A stretch of DNA of 64,000 bases from Lepidonotus clava (taxonomy: Eukaryota; Annelida; Polychaeta; Phyllodocida; Polynoidae). Shown here in pieces: positions 23,660 through 34,639 of the stretch. The notes below the pieces were generated by a model. The model saw only the letters and a list, made by a program, of their open reading frames with translations, had not been told where the DNA came from and did no database searches. The position numbers were made by a program, and so were the translations under genes. Location of the stretch: NCBI GenBank assembly GCA_936440205.1, contig OW387136.1:34143927-34207926 (forward strand), read 5' to 3'. Each line of letters begins with the position of its first letter. The stretch's first letter is position 1.

Positions 23660-23703
23660 GGATCGGGCTCAGACCAGTCTATTTTTGGTCTGAACACCGA
23701 TCC
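23660..23703. other. Hairpin in the element-internal DNA
   Basis: GGATCGG and CAGACC (left arm) pair with GGTCTG and CCGATCC (right arm) around a T-rich loop, with a 3-nt internal mismatch. No terminator or RNA family is recognised. Confidence 0.4.
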
Positions 23704-24287
23704 TCATCAGCTATACGTGGGTTGTCGGTACCCCCCACCCTGTGGTACCAGAATGGGCAGCACCGAGTTTCCCATTGTTATAATCGGGAGCAGTCTGCAT
23801 ATTTTTTTTTTTTTTTTTTTTCTTTTTAATATGCAGTCTACCCCCCTTTAAATTATAGAGATGTGTAAATGCATCTCTTCAGATCAATCACTTCCAGACA
23901 GCACCTAGTAAGTCGGGCCTTTACCGAAGTATAGTACAAGGTTAAACCCGTCTTCTGTCAAGGTCTATGCCCGTTTTTTCTTGTGGAGAGTCAAGACTAC
24001 TCCTGAAAGGACTCCGCCCCCAGCCTATCCTAACTATGCGCACGCGGGGCAGGAATATATTAGTGTTATAGACAGCTTTAGAATTTGATTCTTTCCTAAT
24101 CGAATGGGTAGACTATTAGCTACGGGTTGTCAACTAAGTTTTTGCAGCCGTTCATTAGGGAATTAGTAGTCCGTGTCCCCCCTCCTCAGCTCAACTGTTG
24201 AGCGGAGACCCGGTTACTTTTAGCGCCACGACGGCGGTCAAGACTAATATTTCATTTGTTTTCATTTTTTCCTCGACGGCGGTCAGC

Positions 24288-25739
24288 TCTGAAGCCGCAC
24301 GTCTTCTTTATTAATTTTAGTTATTTCTAATTTACCCGGGTCGAAACTTGACTTCTTGCCGTTTTGCCTCAGTCCCGGTTAAAACTGGTCTAAACATGGC
24401 CTAAATAACTTAGTCTTGTACCTTTGGGCAGTTGTTTGTCATCTTTCGCCTATCGCTGGATCCTGATTTACAGTAAAAATCAAAGGACCCAACGACTGGG
24501 ATATGTTGTGACCCGGCGATCATTACACATAGCCAAGATGATGAGACTACACATTTTGTACAGCGCCTCGTCCCATCATCCTGTGGGTTTTAGCTACAAC
24601 TCCCCCCCACAGGGAGAAGTCGCCTTTATGAAGGAGGGAGTTAGCACCCTGTGAATGTCGCCAGTTCACCGCATTCGTCCCGTAACTTCTTTTCCCTTGT
24701 GACCTCCGTTATACTTTCTGAATGTAACACGCCTTGGCAGGAGTTGTACACGTCCTCGCCCGTTGTAGCGTGCCTGTACCAGAAGCAAACGAGCCACGTA
24801 TAAGGTACTCTCGTGCGCTGTCACGGAGCGTTCCCCCTTTGAATGTTACTAAATATTCTGCGTTCTTATGCTCTTACTACAACTTGCCCAGGATTCCCTG
24901 AGGAAGGGCTCTTAGTTAAATAAATATTGGTCTGCTTTATATATTAGTTTTTAGGTAATTTACTTTCTATTCATCGATTTTTTTTGTGATGAAGGGACCG
25001 CTGTCAGGAGTCGACCCACCCCGGGGCATAATGACTGCCATGGTCGGGCGTCCACCCCAGTGCCCTTCGCAGCGTCAGTGACACGTAACCCCAACGTCCT
25101 GCCTCCTGTCAGGCACCACTGACACCAGGCATGTGGGCAGGCTCCCGCTGCTTGTGCAGCCCCTCCATCTTTGAGAAGAATATATATGTAGGCATGCTAA
25201 AGAATAGACAGTGGCGTTCCCCAAGTGACTCCTGTACTGCAGCCCGATCCTAGCGGTAACAACAGCACAGGGGTCAGGTATAGATGGTACTTGCTTGGGG
25301 AAGTTCACTTCGCTCGTTGGAAGCATTGGTCCCGTTGAGCGCACATAGGCATTGTATAGAATTTTGTGTTTCTTTTAAATGCTAAAATTTTGCGACACTA
25401 GGATCGGTTCCGAATGGATCCCTACTTTAAAAGAATTGCCGAATTAATAATAATAAGAGTGTTGAGCTAGGCTGCCACACATGGGACACTCAACTTGAAA
25501 GAAATTTAGGTAACCCATGGGTCCATAGAGAGATGGTTGGACCAGCCTACCCGGCCCAGGTTTCCCTGGTTGGTGAATTATTATTGATCAGGTTAGTCAA
25601 CAGAACCCTACCTACCCAAACAGGCAGAGCCCAGCGAATTCCCTGTTACATTTCAGTTTTAGTACTTGTACTATTGAATTATTAATTCACCAATTTTACC
25701 TGTACAGCATTAGGTCAGGTCTTAACACTCGTTACATTG
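24288..25739 (-). other. Element-internal DNA after env, noncoding as far as seen
   Basis: Contains one 89-codon minus-strand frame at 25075-25344 of unknown value and otherwise no long frame. This would be 3' untranslated sequence of the LTR element. Confidence 0.4.
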
Positions 25740-28523
25740 TCATATGATAACTTCATAAACCGTTCCTGGGTCCTTTTCGGATGTCCCTGGTCTTACTGTC
25801 TTTTGGGCAGGCCCCGGTCCGGTCGCTGTGGAGGTAGGCGGGGTCGATCTAGGAGGGGCGTTAGGCATCGTTCCATGTCCCATCACTGGTTGGGGCCAGT
25901 CCGCTCCGACATCAGACCAGCCAGCGTCGATGAGGCGAGGTACTCCCATGGGTACAGGAGTGGCTAGCCCCGAGGAGTATCTCAGGAGCTCGAGTCTGGC
26001 CCTGGTATTGTACTTTAAATTACTCATCATTAGACGGGCCAGTTTTTTAGACACTCTCAGGGTATCCGGTAGTGGCACCTTAGATGGGTGTTGTCCAGGT
26101 CTAGTCGCCGCTCCCATCAGCTGCGCCCCCCAGGTGACTGTCAGGGTGTACTTCAGGCACAGTTGGGTCACTAGTAGATCCTTGATGAGCACATAACCTT
26201 CCGTATAAGTGTGGTCAGAAGGCATGGCCAATTCTCCCAGAAAGATTGTCTCTATCATATGTGGGTTGGCAAACTGTACATATAGTCCATCTACAGTTTT
26301 CCGTCTGATGTACCTCCATTTTCGCCACACGAGGACCACTATGGCGATGACCAGTACCGCCAATAATATAGCAAGTACAGCCACCGCAGTGGGGTTGGCG
26401 GTCATGTCCGGGCATCCAGTCAGTTCCTTCTCGCGGCGCAGCAGCTCCTCCGGGTCCGCCGTTTCCAAGGCCATGGCCCGTGGTAGAGTCATAGTCAGTC
26501 CGGCTAGGGCAGCCTTGCCCTGGTGCCTCCGCCAGCATTTCCAGAGGATACACCCAATAATTGTCACTGCTATCACTATGCAGAAAATTGTGAGGAGGCC
26601 GAAGCCGCCCCCGAAGTTACCTATAGAAAACCATGGGGCGTGTTTGTCCACTTCGTAGCGGTCAGTCGCTTTCCTGATGCCCTTAGCCAAGTCTTTCCGG
26701 TGTTTTTGGATCCGCTTGGCCAAAGAGGGTACAGGTATTCTGACTTTTAGGCTCTCCTCGATTTCCAGTAGCTCTTTCCTAATCGTTTCAGGGATAGGGT
26801 CTGATTCTAACATAGTGGGTTCATTCTCGGACCTCGTGAAATTAGTGTCCCACCCCTTCACATGACTCGCCGCTTCCAACAGGTCGTTATATGGGTACAC
26901 GACCGTGGTGATCCTGGTGTGTCGGTCACAGTTTCGTAAACTATACGGTATCCATGATCCTTGTGTTTGAAATGCACAGTCGCATTCCACCTGAACTCGC
27001 GCATAGTTTTCTATGTTTACCTCCACCGCAGGTTGATTTCTGCAAATCATTTGGCCCCGGGTGTCAGCGCTGACCACGAGCATATCTCCGTCATCCAAAT
27101 ACACTGCCATCTCTCCAAAGTCTGCTTCCAAAAGATAGTCCAGTTCACATTTTTCTTGTATGGCCGTGTCATCGCGTCTCAACAGTGCGGCAGTGCAGGT
27201 ATTATCCGTGATCTTTTTCATGTAGGGCAGGTCCTTGCAAAGCGTGATGGTCTGCCCATAACAGCCTGACCAACTGCCGCTAGCCAGTGGTACATAGTAC
27301 TGGCGGGACATGGACATAGCCACACTTTTAGGTAGATTAACAATTTGGAGGGCGTCCTTCTTTTGTCGTCCTCTAACTGGTATTGGCACAGGGAAGGTTA
27401 GTACCTCGTAGACTCTAAACAGATGTTCGTCGGCCACAACCGGCACCCTTACATACACGATCAGTTCTTGGGTAGTTTCATCAAATTTAAATGAGGGTTG
27501 ACTGTTTTCATAATAGAAAGAGGGGTCTGTGAACGCCACATGGAACCTGGGGTGGATTCCCTTCAGATACCTGTTGACTTCCAGGACCGCTCCGACCATA
27601 TATTGGCGGGGTACCAAATCCATGGTCAGTTGGCCCCGTGTCAGGTGTTGCACACCTTTCCTGAACACGCGCGTTTGCTCGACTACCAATTGGAGATACA
27701 CCATTTCTCCTAGTTTGTCTTCCAGAGCTACAGGTATCATGTTCAGGTACAGTTCCATCCAGTCCACCTTATGTTGGACGAGTCTCATTCTTCGGCGAGT
27801 GGTATTATGCGCCTTATTTAGTGACCTTGGATTATCCAGTAGACCTATCACGACGTGGTTAACCCTTTCTACGGCCTCGTCGTGTTTCTCGTTCATCAGT
27901 GCCAGGTCTTCGATCATCTGGTCGGAGGACTCTTGTAACACTTTAATCAGTTCCCTGTTATACTTGACATCAGCTGAAAGCCCCTTATTCCATGATGTTG
28001 GAATAGGAAAGGTCGGCCATCCTGGGTCGTCCAGCATGATGGGTAGTTTCTTCATTCTTTTGACCCTTCCGCCTGAATCTAATTCTGACCCTTGATTTTG
28101 AGGTCGCTGTTGGTTGTTTTTAATTAGAGAGCTTAAGGTTTCATTGAGAATTTCCCTATACCGACCTTTGAGCGCCTGCGATGTCTGATCCATCCAATTC
28201 ACCAGCGACCTGACATGGTAACAGGCTCGGTCAAGAGCGTCTCCTCCTTTTAGGTACCGATGACAGACCTGGCCAAAGGTAGCCTTGATGAAGGAGCGCC
28301 TCTGGGGAATAGTGATCAGGAAGCCTTGTCGGACGTGGGTAATATCTGCGGTGGACATTAACTTCCCTGGTTTTAGCACCACCCCATATTGTTCTAAGGC
28401 TATAACTTCAGCATTAGGGGCTAGCCCTTCACTTGGGCTGGAGTCATTTCGTAGCCCCTCAATGCCTCCTACTATGGCTAAAATGAAAAGCACTGACCAC
28501 TTCATTGTCATTGGTTTTAGCAC
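25740..28523 (-). CDS. Envelope-like glycoprotein frame, 927 codons
   Basis: Likely a class of fusion glycoprotein. Residues 1-23 form a signal peptide (MKWSVLFILAIVGGIEG). A furin-type site RVKR at 153-156 is followed by a long helical segment (KVLQESSDQMIEDLALMNEK). The ectodomain is Cys-containing (CKDLPYMKKITDNTC, CDCAFQTQG). A transmembrane segment lies near 644-667 (LTIFCIVIAVTIIGCILW) and a second hydrophobic one near 711-734 (AVLAILLAVLVIAIVVLVW), then a tail of about 190 residues. The layout recalls the baculovirus-F/errantivirus envelope group, but that link is inference. Open throughout. Confidence 0.75.
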   Translation of the reverse strand: MLKPMTMKWSVLFILAIVGGIEGLRNDSSPSEGLAPNAEVIALEQYGVVLKPGKLMSTADITHVRQGFLITIPQRRSFIKATFGQVCHRYLKGGDALDRACYHVRSLVNWMDQTSQALKGRYREILNETLSSLIKNNQQRPQNQGSELDSGGRVKRMKKLPIMLDDPGWPTFPIPTSWNKGLSADVKYNRELIKVLQESSDQMIEDLALMNEKHDEAVERVNHVVIGLLDNPRSLNKAHNTTRRRMRLVQHKVDWMELYLNMIPVALEDKLGEMVYLQLVVEQTRVFRKGVQHLTRGQLTMDLVPRQYMVGAVLEVNRYLKGIHPRFHVAFTDPSFYYENSQPSFKFDETTQELIVYVRVPVVADEHLFRVYEVLTFPVPIPVRGRQKKDALQIVNLPKSVAMSMSRQYYVPLASGSWSGCYGQTITLCKDLPYMKKITDNTCTAALLRRDDTAIQEKCELDYLLEADFGEMAVYLDDGDMLVVSADTRGQMICRNQPAVEVNIENYARVQVECDCAFQTQGSWIPYSLRNCDRHTRITTVVYPYNDLLEAASHVKGWDTNFTRSENEPTMLESDPIPETIRKELLEIEESLKVRIPVPSLAKRIQKHRKDLAKGIRKATDRYEVDKHAPWFSIGNFGGGFGLLTIFCIVIAVTIIGCILWKCWRRHQGKAALAGLTMTLPRAMALETADPEELLRREKELTGCPDMTANPTAVAVLAILLAVLVIAIVVLVWRKWRYIRRKTVDGLYVQFANPHMIETIFLGELAMPSDHTYTEGYVLIKDLLVTQLCLKYTLTVTWGAQLMGAATRPGQHPSKVPLPDTLRVSKKLARLMMSNLKYNTRARLELLRYSSGLATPVPMGVPRLIDAGWSDVGADWPQPVMGHGTMPNAPPRSTPPTSTATGPGPAQKTVRPGTSEKDPGTVYEVII

Positions 28524-28649
28524 TAGTCCGATAGAGTCAAGTTTATAGTTTGTCTACAACTTTTTCACAACGAAGTTACCTTCATCCTTCTGCGCACCAC
28601 TATCATCCATGCGCCGAAGTATGCCCTCCTCTCGGGCCCCCTGGTCCGT

Positions 28650-29219
28650 TTAGTTTGGGACATGCTCGTAGAGGTTCTGCCCACTGTCATTCACCACTCG
28701 TCTGATGATCCCGCTCTCGTCTTTGGTGACCGTAATTCTCAAGCCTCTCATACGTTCGCAGGACAAGGGGCGCATTGCTCTGAGGGGTCTTGGCCTAGTA
28801 GGCTCCAGTCCGAAACGGCCCCCGTTGGGTCGTACGACGGTTGGCTCGAGGGGTACGGGTGTGGCACCTGCGGTGGGTTTGTCGTTGGAAGTGGGCTCGG
28901 CCACAGTGGACCCCCCGGCTGGCTGGTTGGCGTCCACTGCTGCTGGTTCCATAGCAGTGGTGAGGGATTGGCGTTGCAGCTCGACGTCAAGCTGCTCAAG
29001 TCTAAACAAGCGGGGTCCGTGGGCTGCAAGTGGTGGAGGAGGGGAGCTCCCGCTGGCTCGTTCCCCACCGGTGGGGTTGGCGCGTGTTGGTCGGGTGCTA
29101 CCTCCACTTTTAACCCTGGAGCGGCGACGGTTAGCTGTTCCCCTCCCGTTCGCCTTTCCAGAGTGGGCAGAGGTCGGCCGCCTCGCGTTGTTCGTTGTCT
29201 GGTACCTTCCCCGACGCAT
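28650..29219 (-). CDS. Second accessory frame overlapping the first, 189 codons
   Basis: Arg/Gly-rich start (RRGRYQTTNNARRP, NRRRSRVKSG), a helical patch (RLFRLEQLDVELQRQSL) and a protein-like end (ITVTKDESGIIRRVVNDSG). Its end lies about 125 bp before the env start. The region is GC-rich, so long frames by chance are likely (two more run on the opposite strand), but the last 35 codons look genuinely coding. No family recognised. Confidence 0.35.
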   Translation of the reverse strand: MRRGRYQTTNNARRPTSAHSGKANGRGTANRRRSRVKSGGSTRPTRANPTGGERASGSSPPPPLAAHGPRLFRLEQLDVELQRQSLTTAMEPAAVDANQPAGGSTVAEPTSNDKPTAGATPVPLEPTVVRPNGGRFGLEPTRPRPLRAMRPLSCERMRGLRITVTKDESGIIRRVVNDSGQNLYEHVPN

Positions 29220-29719
29220 TTAGAGTTTTGGGTGGCCCTTTGAATGAAAGGAGCAACCTGAGTTTTAACCTCAGCTAGCTGTTTGTTTGATTTTGGCACA
29301 TCCAGTCCCACTGTCCCTCTAATTTCGTCAACAGTCTCAAATAGTTGGAACAGTGGTTGCGTAAGGTCCCAGAACCATCCGGCCTGAATCTGCACAGGTC
29401 TGGTGGCCGCTTCCCCCTTCTGAGCTGGCTTGGCCACCGCAGTTAGCCTTGGCTCGGGCTCCGAGTCACTCACCTCAGATAAATTGTAAAAGTCTTTATT
29501 CGCTGCTTTCCTTTTGGCTGGAATCGAATTAGCGGACTTCTTGGCTCCTCCTGCGGTCGTTCTGGTGGGCCGCCGGGCTGGTGTTCTTGGTTTCTTCCGG
29601 GCAATCCCGGTGTCGGTTGAGTCCGGGCGGACACCGCCCCGGCCCGGCCAACTCCACCGTCTAAGGTTCTGAGCTGGTCGTTTCTTAGTACTCTCCTTCT
29701 CGGCTGCCTTTTCTTTCAT
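28748..29719 (-). CDS. Accessory frame between pol and env, 323 codons, unknown
   Basis: Starts with a strongly basic, nuclear-localisation-like segment (KKRPAQNLRRW, KKPRTPARRPTRTT), then an acidic patch (SEVSDSEPEP) and a short ordered-looking part (WDLTQPLFQLFETVDEIRGT). The C-terminal half is Pro/Ser/Thr-rich. No known domain is recognised. Its position resembles that of accessory genes in complex retroelements. It overlaps another frame on the same strand (28650-29219), and I cannot tell which part is translated. Confidence 0.45.
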   Translation of the reverse strand: MKEKAAEKESTKKRPAQNLRRWSWPGRGGVRPDSTDTGIARKKPRTPARRPTRTTAGGAKKSANSIPAKRKAANKDFYNLSEVSDSEPEPRLTAVAKPAQKGEAATRPVQIQAGWFWDLTQPLFQLFETVDEIRGTVGLDVPKSNKQLAEVKTQVAPFIQRATQNSKCVGEGTRQRTTRGGRPLPTLERRTGGEQLTVAAPGLKVEVAPDQHAPTPPVGNEPAGAPLLHHLQPTDPACLDLSSLTSSCNANPSPLLWNQQQWTPTSQPGGPLWPSPLPTTNPPQVPHPYPSSQPSYDPTGAVSDWSLLGQDPSEQCAPCPANV

Positions 29720-29731
29720 TTGGTAAAAGTC

Positions 29732-30376
29732 CTAAAAGAACGGCCCAACGAACATTCCCTTGGTGGGTAGCGCCCTCCGGTGGGGGCGGCTAATTCGTTT
29801 CCTTCTCAGGGGGACGATGATCCTTCCCTCCGTGTCCGCAGGGAAAGTAGTAGTTCCCTTTGGGTTGCTGTGAGGCCGGAGGGCTAGGCAGTTCCCCATG
29901 GGTCGGTGATTCAGTGTTCCAGCCAAGTTCTCTTTCCGCCCCTTCCCGGAGAAGTCGAAAGCTGAAATCTTTCTATCTCCAACTTTCGTTTAGAGATAGA
30001 ATCAATGTCTATCTCCGTTTCCTCCCCGGCTGGGTTATGCGTGCAATCACCTGCAGCAGAGGTGACCGTCTAGGAGCAGAGTTGCGGACCGACTGGTGGA
30101 TCGGTGCGGATCCCACGATATTATAACTGATCCGCTTGCCCATGCCGTCTCCATATTTGGAGCTGTATCTTGTTTCAGGTGGGGAACGCTTGCATCCGGT
30201 CCCAGGAGATGACGCCAACCACTGGCATCTCCCTCGGTGTGCGCACCCTCCCCTTCTGCCACGCCCCTGGGCGCGGCGAGGTGGCCGTGAGGTAGGCCAC
30301 CTGTTCCATTAGCGTTGATACTAACGGTGCCGCTCCGCCGAGCTTTTATTTTCACAGGGCGGCATGGTTTCCTTCA
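29732..30376 (-). other. Gap between pol and the accessory frames
   Basis: GC-rich element-internal DNA. Only short frames of about 60-100 codons with Arg/Pro/Gly bias; nothing recognisable. It could hold a splice acceptor for the downstream genes, as envelope-bearing elements often splice, but I did not find a convincing one. Confidence 0.4.
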
Positions 30377-33300
30377 TTAATCATCCATGTCGTCGCTTTC
30401 CCCGCCGTTGAACAGAGCGGCGTAGTTAGGCCGACGGTTCCGACGCAGGTTATAGCCACCTTTCGTCGGGACATGGTCCTCTTCTGTTTTTTCTGGGCTC
30501 TGTCCCGATGTATCCGAGATCGGTACATCACCGCAGGGCAGTTTTATGGGCTTGTTATTGCCTGGAGGGGATCTCCCCATCAGCGGCTGGCTTTTGCCCC
30601 TTCGTTTAGCTCGTTTGCGTTTCCTCTGTCCATTAGCGCCAGCTGTTCCCCGTTCACAGGCGGCTTTGTTAGGAACAAAGGATAAGTTTGGTAACAGCGC
30701 GGTGTCCGCACTGGCGCCCTGACCATCAGTGATTTGCCCGTCCGATTCTGCTAAATCGGTGGGACTTGGACCAGGTTTTTGTGTAGGTACCTTCCTGGCC
30801 ATAGGAATTGCATCATGCTCACGGGGACCGGTCGTTCCCGTTGAGTTTTCAGTCTCAGCACCCCTTATTTTGCCATCCTTTTCAGCAATTTCACCCGTCG
30901 GAGTGTGATGCAATTCAGGGTTTCGGTCAGGATCTGCCCCTTTTGAGTTAGTGATTTTTGCTTCTCTCACCAGTTTGGGAATAACATGAGGGATGGCGGG
31001 AGACCAAGGCCCATGTGCAGGTTTGAGCTTTGAAATGTTTACTAAATGTGGTATTTGTTTCCCAGTTTTCAGCGACACCAGCCTAACGAGATGGTCCCCC
31101 TTAGTTTCAATTACCCTGTATGGCCCAGTATACCTGTTTGAGAACTTAGACGCTTTATTTTCACTGGCTAAAGGATCGTACATGTATACCATATCACCTT
31201 CGTACATCTGAGTGGGCCGCGCCCTCTCATCAATCCGCAACCTCAGATCCTTTTCATAGTTTTGAACAACTCGTTCTGCCATATTCTTAAACATGGCTAT
31301 GTTGTCCTTTGTTTGCATGAAGAATTCACAATCATTCAGAGTCTCAGGGATTGTCCCCTGTTCAGGCATCCCCATACTGATTGGATCTCTGCCAAACAGT
31401 AGGGTGTGAGGGCTGTAGCCCGACCGTACACTGATCGTGGACCGAACCGTCCACAACGCGATGGGGAGCAGATCAATCCAGTTACAGTGATCATCAGGAA
31501 TGTAATATGCGATCAGATTTTCAATTGTTTTGTGTAATCTTTCTACCCGAGCGTTGCCGGTCGGCATTCGCCCGGTGGTGAATGTTTGTTTGCACGCTAG
31601 TCGTGTAGTAATTTCCCTGAACAGCCCCGAGAGGAAAGCCGCTCCCCGGTCTGTGTGCAGGCGGTTTACTCGCCCATACCGACACACTATCCCGGTTAGG
31701 AAACAGTTGGCCGCGGTTTGCGCAGTGGAGTCTTTAGTGGTGAAGGCCTCCGGCCAACCTGTTAATAAGTCTATGAAGGTCATGATATATTTTGACCCAT
31801 CCCTAGCCCTTTTTAGCGGTCCAATAAAATCACACTGCACCACCTCAAAGGGCCGAGTCGGCCTTTCCCAAGACTTGGCTAAAGCCTTAAAGTGCGGGGC
31901 CCGTCTCCTGAGAGAGCAGGTCTCACAGGCTTTCACATAGTCTACTATATCGGCGTTCATGTTTCGCCAGTAGAATCTCTCAGAGATTTTGGTAGTGAGA
32001 TTACTGATCCCTACATGTCCCCCAGCTAGAATATCATTATGTAACATCCTTAGGACTTTGGGAATTAGCTTTCCTGGAACTATCATTCGTGGTTTTAGTC
32101 TTACCAGTTGGTCTTGGTGCTTGTTATACCTTTTGACGTTGAATCTACAGAGCACTCCCGGTGCTACCATTCCCACAAAGTCGGCTTGATCCATTATTCG
32201 CCTAGCTTCGATGGGATCTGGCGGTAGGTCTCCGTCTTGTAGATAATCGATCAGTTGCGCGCACTCTGCATCTTGGAGTTGCGCGTTTATCACCGTAGCC
32301 ACAGAAAGCTCCTCATCCTGAATGTCGGCCTCAAACAATTCACATCCCACGGCGGGTTCATATTCCTCACCCGGGACATGTTCGTGGTAGACTCTGGACA
32401 AGTAGTCCGGCAGAAAATGAGTCGCTCCTGGCTCATAGGTGATTTCAAAATCAAAGTCTGACAGCGCTAAAGCCCACCGTCTCAGCCGGGCTGACGGGGC
32501 TTTATAGGCACTCTGTAGCAGGGGAATCAGTGGTTTGTGATCTGTCACTATTGTGATTTTTGCTCCCTGCAACATGTCCTCATAGTTCTTTATACTTTTG
32601 ATCACTGCCAGTGCTTCCTTTTCCGTCACCGAGTAATTTAACTCGGCGTCACGGAGGGTACATCCCCAGAAAGCAACCGGACGGTAGATTTCGTCTAGTT
32701 TATGACAAACCGCTGCACCGCACGCGGCGTCAGATGCATCTGTTAACAAATAGAAATGCCCCCCGATATCCGGGTGAATTAACAGTGGCGGCGAGGTCAG
32801 CAGTTTCTTTAATTGTTGGAACGCTTCCTCGCATACCTCTGTCCATTCAAAAGATACTTCCTTCTTTAATAGTCGATTTAATGGTTTGGCTAGATCAGCA
32901 AAATTCGGGACAAACTGGCGGTAGTAGTTACACAGTCCCAGAAAGGATTTAATAGTTTTCACATTATGTGGGCGGTTAAATGCTGTGATCTTTTCTGTGG
33001 TAACCTTTTGTGTAGCCACCCCTTCGGCGTTTACTACGTGGCCGAGGAAATTAATCTCACTGCGGCACCACTCACACTTAGACGGTTTTAGTTTGAGGTT
33101 GGCTCTCGCTAAAGCCTGGAGAACCACCTCAACGCTCGCCAGGTGTTCGTCAAAGGTAGTGTCGTAGACGATTACGTCGTCTAAATATGCTAAGCATGTT
33201 CTAGGAATCAAGCCTTTTAACGCAATGGCCATCACCTTGGTAAACTAAGCCGAAGGGTACACGCTTATACTGATATACACCCATTGGGGTTTCGAAGGCA

Positions 33301-34619
33301 GTGTATTTTCTGCTGTCTTTTTCGATTACACATTGATGATAGCCGCTCAACAGATCTAAAGCTGTCCACATAGTGGGCTTCTTGTAAGCCATATATAAGA
33401 AAAGTGATCGCGCTGTAGGCATTGGGAATTTATCTTTGAAAGTGACCTGATTAAGCATGCGAAAGTCTGTACAGAGCCTAGGTTTGCCGTCTTTCTTCTG
33501 CACTACCACCAGCGGGCTTCGCCAAGCCGATTCGCTGGGTTCTATGACACCTATATCTATGAGTTGCCTAACCTGTTCATCGATGATATCCATTTTCTGT
33601 GGAGAGTATCGGTACTGTCTAGAACTTATTACTCCCTGCGACTCATCCACAATGATTCTCATCGGCGCTATCTCACAGTGACCTAACTCTTCCATTGAGA
33701 ACGCTAGCGCATCTCTGTTGTTATTAAGCATTTGTCTAAACCTTACCTTTTGTTCTTCATCTAAGCACGACTCGGTTAGGTCTATTTTGCTTACATTCTC
33801 GTCCATTTCACCGCGGGGTTTCTCCTCAGAGGATTTACTTTCCATTTGCACTGCGTCTTTCATTACCTCTACAGAAATCCTACAGATGGACATTGGGGTC
33901 TCTGTTTTAGTTAGATAACACAAGTCTAGGAACTCTTCTATCTGATCTTGGTTTACCTCAGGCACTGCGCATTCCTCTGCAAAAGCTAACACTTCATGTG
34001 GAGTGATTTCTTGCATTTCGTCTAGCGGATTCATGACTTTGATCCACCACTGACTTCCCACCGTATTCACACACCCCTCCACTAGGACAGGTGCGGTGAC
34101 TGCCGGTGCGCAGTAAGCTACTGGTGAGTCTAATCCCAGCGGCTCTCGGGTGGTAACCGGTATGATGCATTCATTTCCCGGTGGAATTTTCACTGTTTCT
34201 TTGCTAACTATAGGGTTCCCACAAAACACTTCTATCTTTGCGCCTGGTAGAGATAAATCTGAACGAAGCACTGTTAATAAGTTTCTACCGATTACTATGG
34301 AGTGGCATAGATCGTCCACTATGTTGAAATCATAGCAAACCACTGATCCCTGGATTGAAAACTTACACCTAATTTGTTCTAGTATTACTTGAGACGAATT
34401 GTCTGCCAAACTGATGTTTCCCTTCGACACTTTCCACTCATCTAAAATGCATTGTTTAGGAATCTGCTGTTTACAGAAAGTAGACATGAAACAATCGCTC
34501 GCCCCGGTGTCCACCAAAGATTTAACCTCTCTCTGATCATCAAATCTTAGCGTTAAGAAAAATGCTTCGTCTCCTATCTCTCTTCTAGCCGGTCCGTCCA
34601 CTGCGCCTAATTCTATCAT
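30377..34619 (-). CDS. pol region: protease, RT, RNase H, integrase
   Basis: Encodes the replication and integration enzymes. Parts in order on the minus strand: aspartic protease with LVDTGASDCF (about 34.5 kb), RT with VVVQKKDGKPRLCTDFRMLN and YLDDVIVY, RNase H with LTDASDAACG and VTDHKPL (about 32.5-32.8 kb), integrase with an HHCC zinc finger (HVGI..., CETCSLRR), the DDE residues in QCDFIGPL, HTDRGAAFLS and NARVERLHKTIE, and a GPY/F module (RYTGPYRVIETKGDH, about 31.1 kb). A Pro/Lys-rich tail of about 200 residues follows. The region is carried in more than one reading frame: about one interruption, which may be a true break or recoding. Family Ty3/gypsy. Confidence 0.88.
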
Positions 34620-34639
34620 GGAATGAACGGACCTATCCT

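Larger units (their letters stand above)
19666..24287 (-). mobile_element. Tyrosine-recombinase segment bounded by 14-bp direct repeats
   Basis: TCGACGGCGGTCAG occurs at 19666-19679, one base inside the 3' LTR, and again at 24274-24287; a 12-bp copy (CGACGGCGGTCA) lies at 24229-24240. Between them lie a partial tyrosine-recombinase gene, its promoter-like region and two perfect palindromes. Tyrosine-recombinase elements such as Cryptons insert by recombination at short identical sites, which leaves direct repeats. That the segment is a Crypton-like insertion is inference; it may instead be a stable accessory module of the LTR element. Confidence 0.45.

Noticed and set aside
25828-29243. Plus-strand frames of 100-190 codons within the LTR element
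   Set aside because: They lie antisense to the envelope and accessory frames, have no domain and reflect GC-rich composition.
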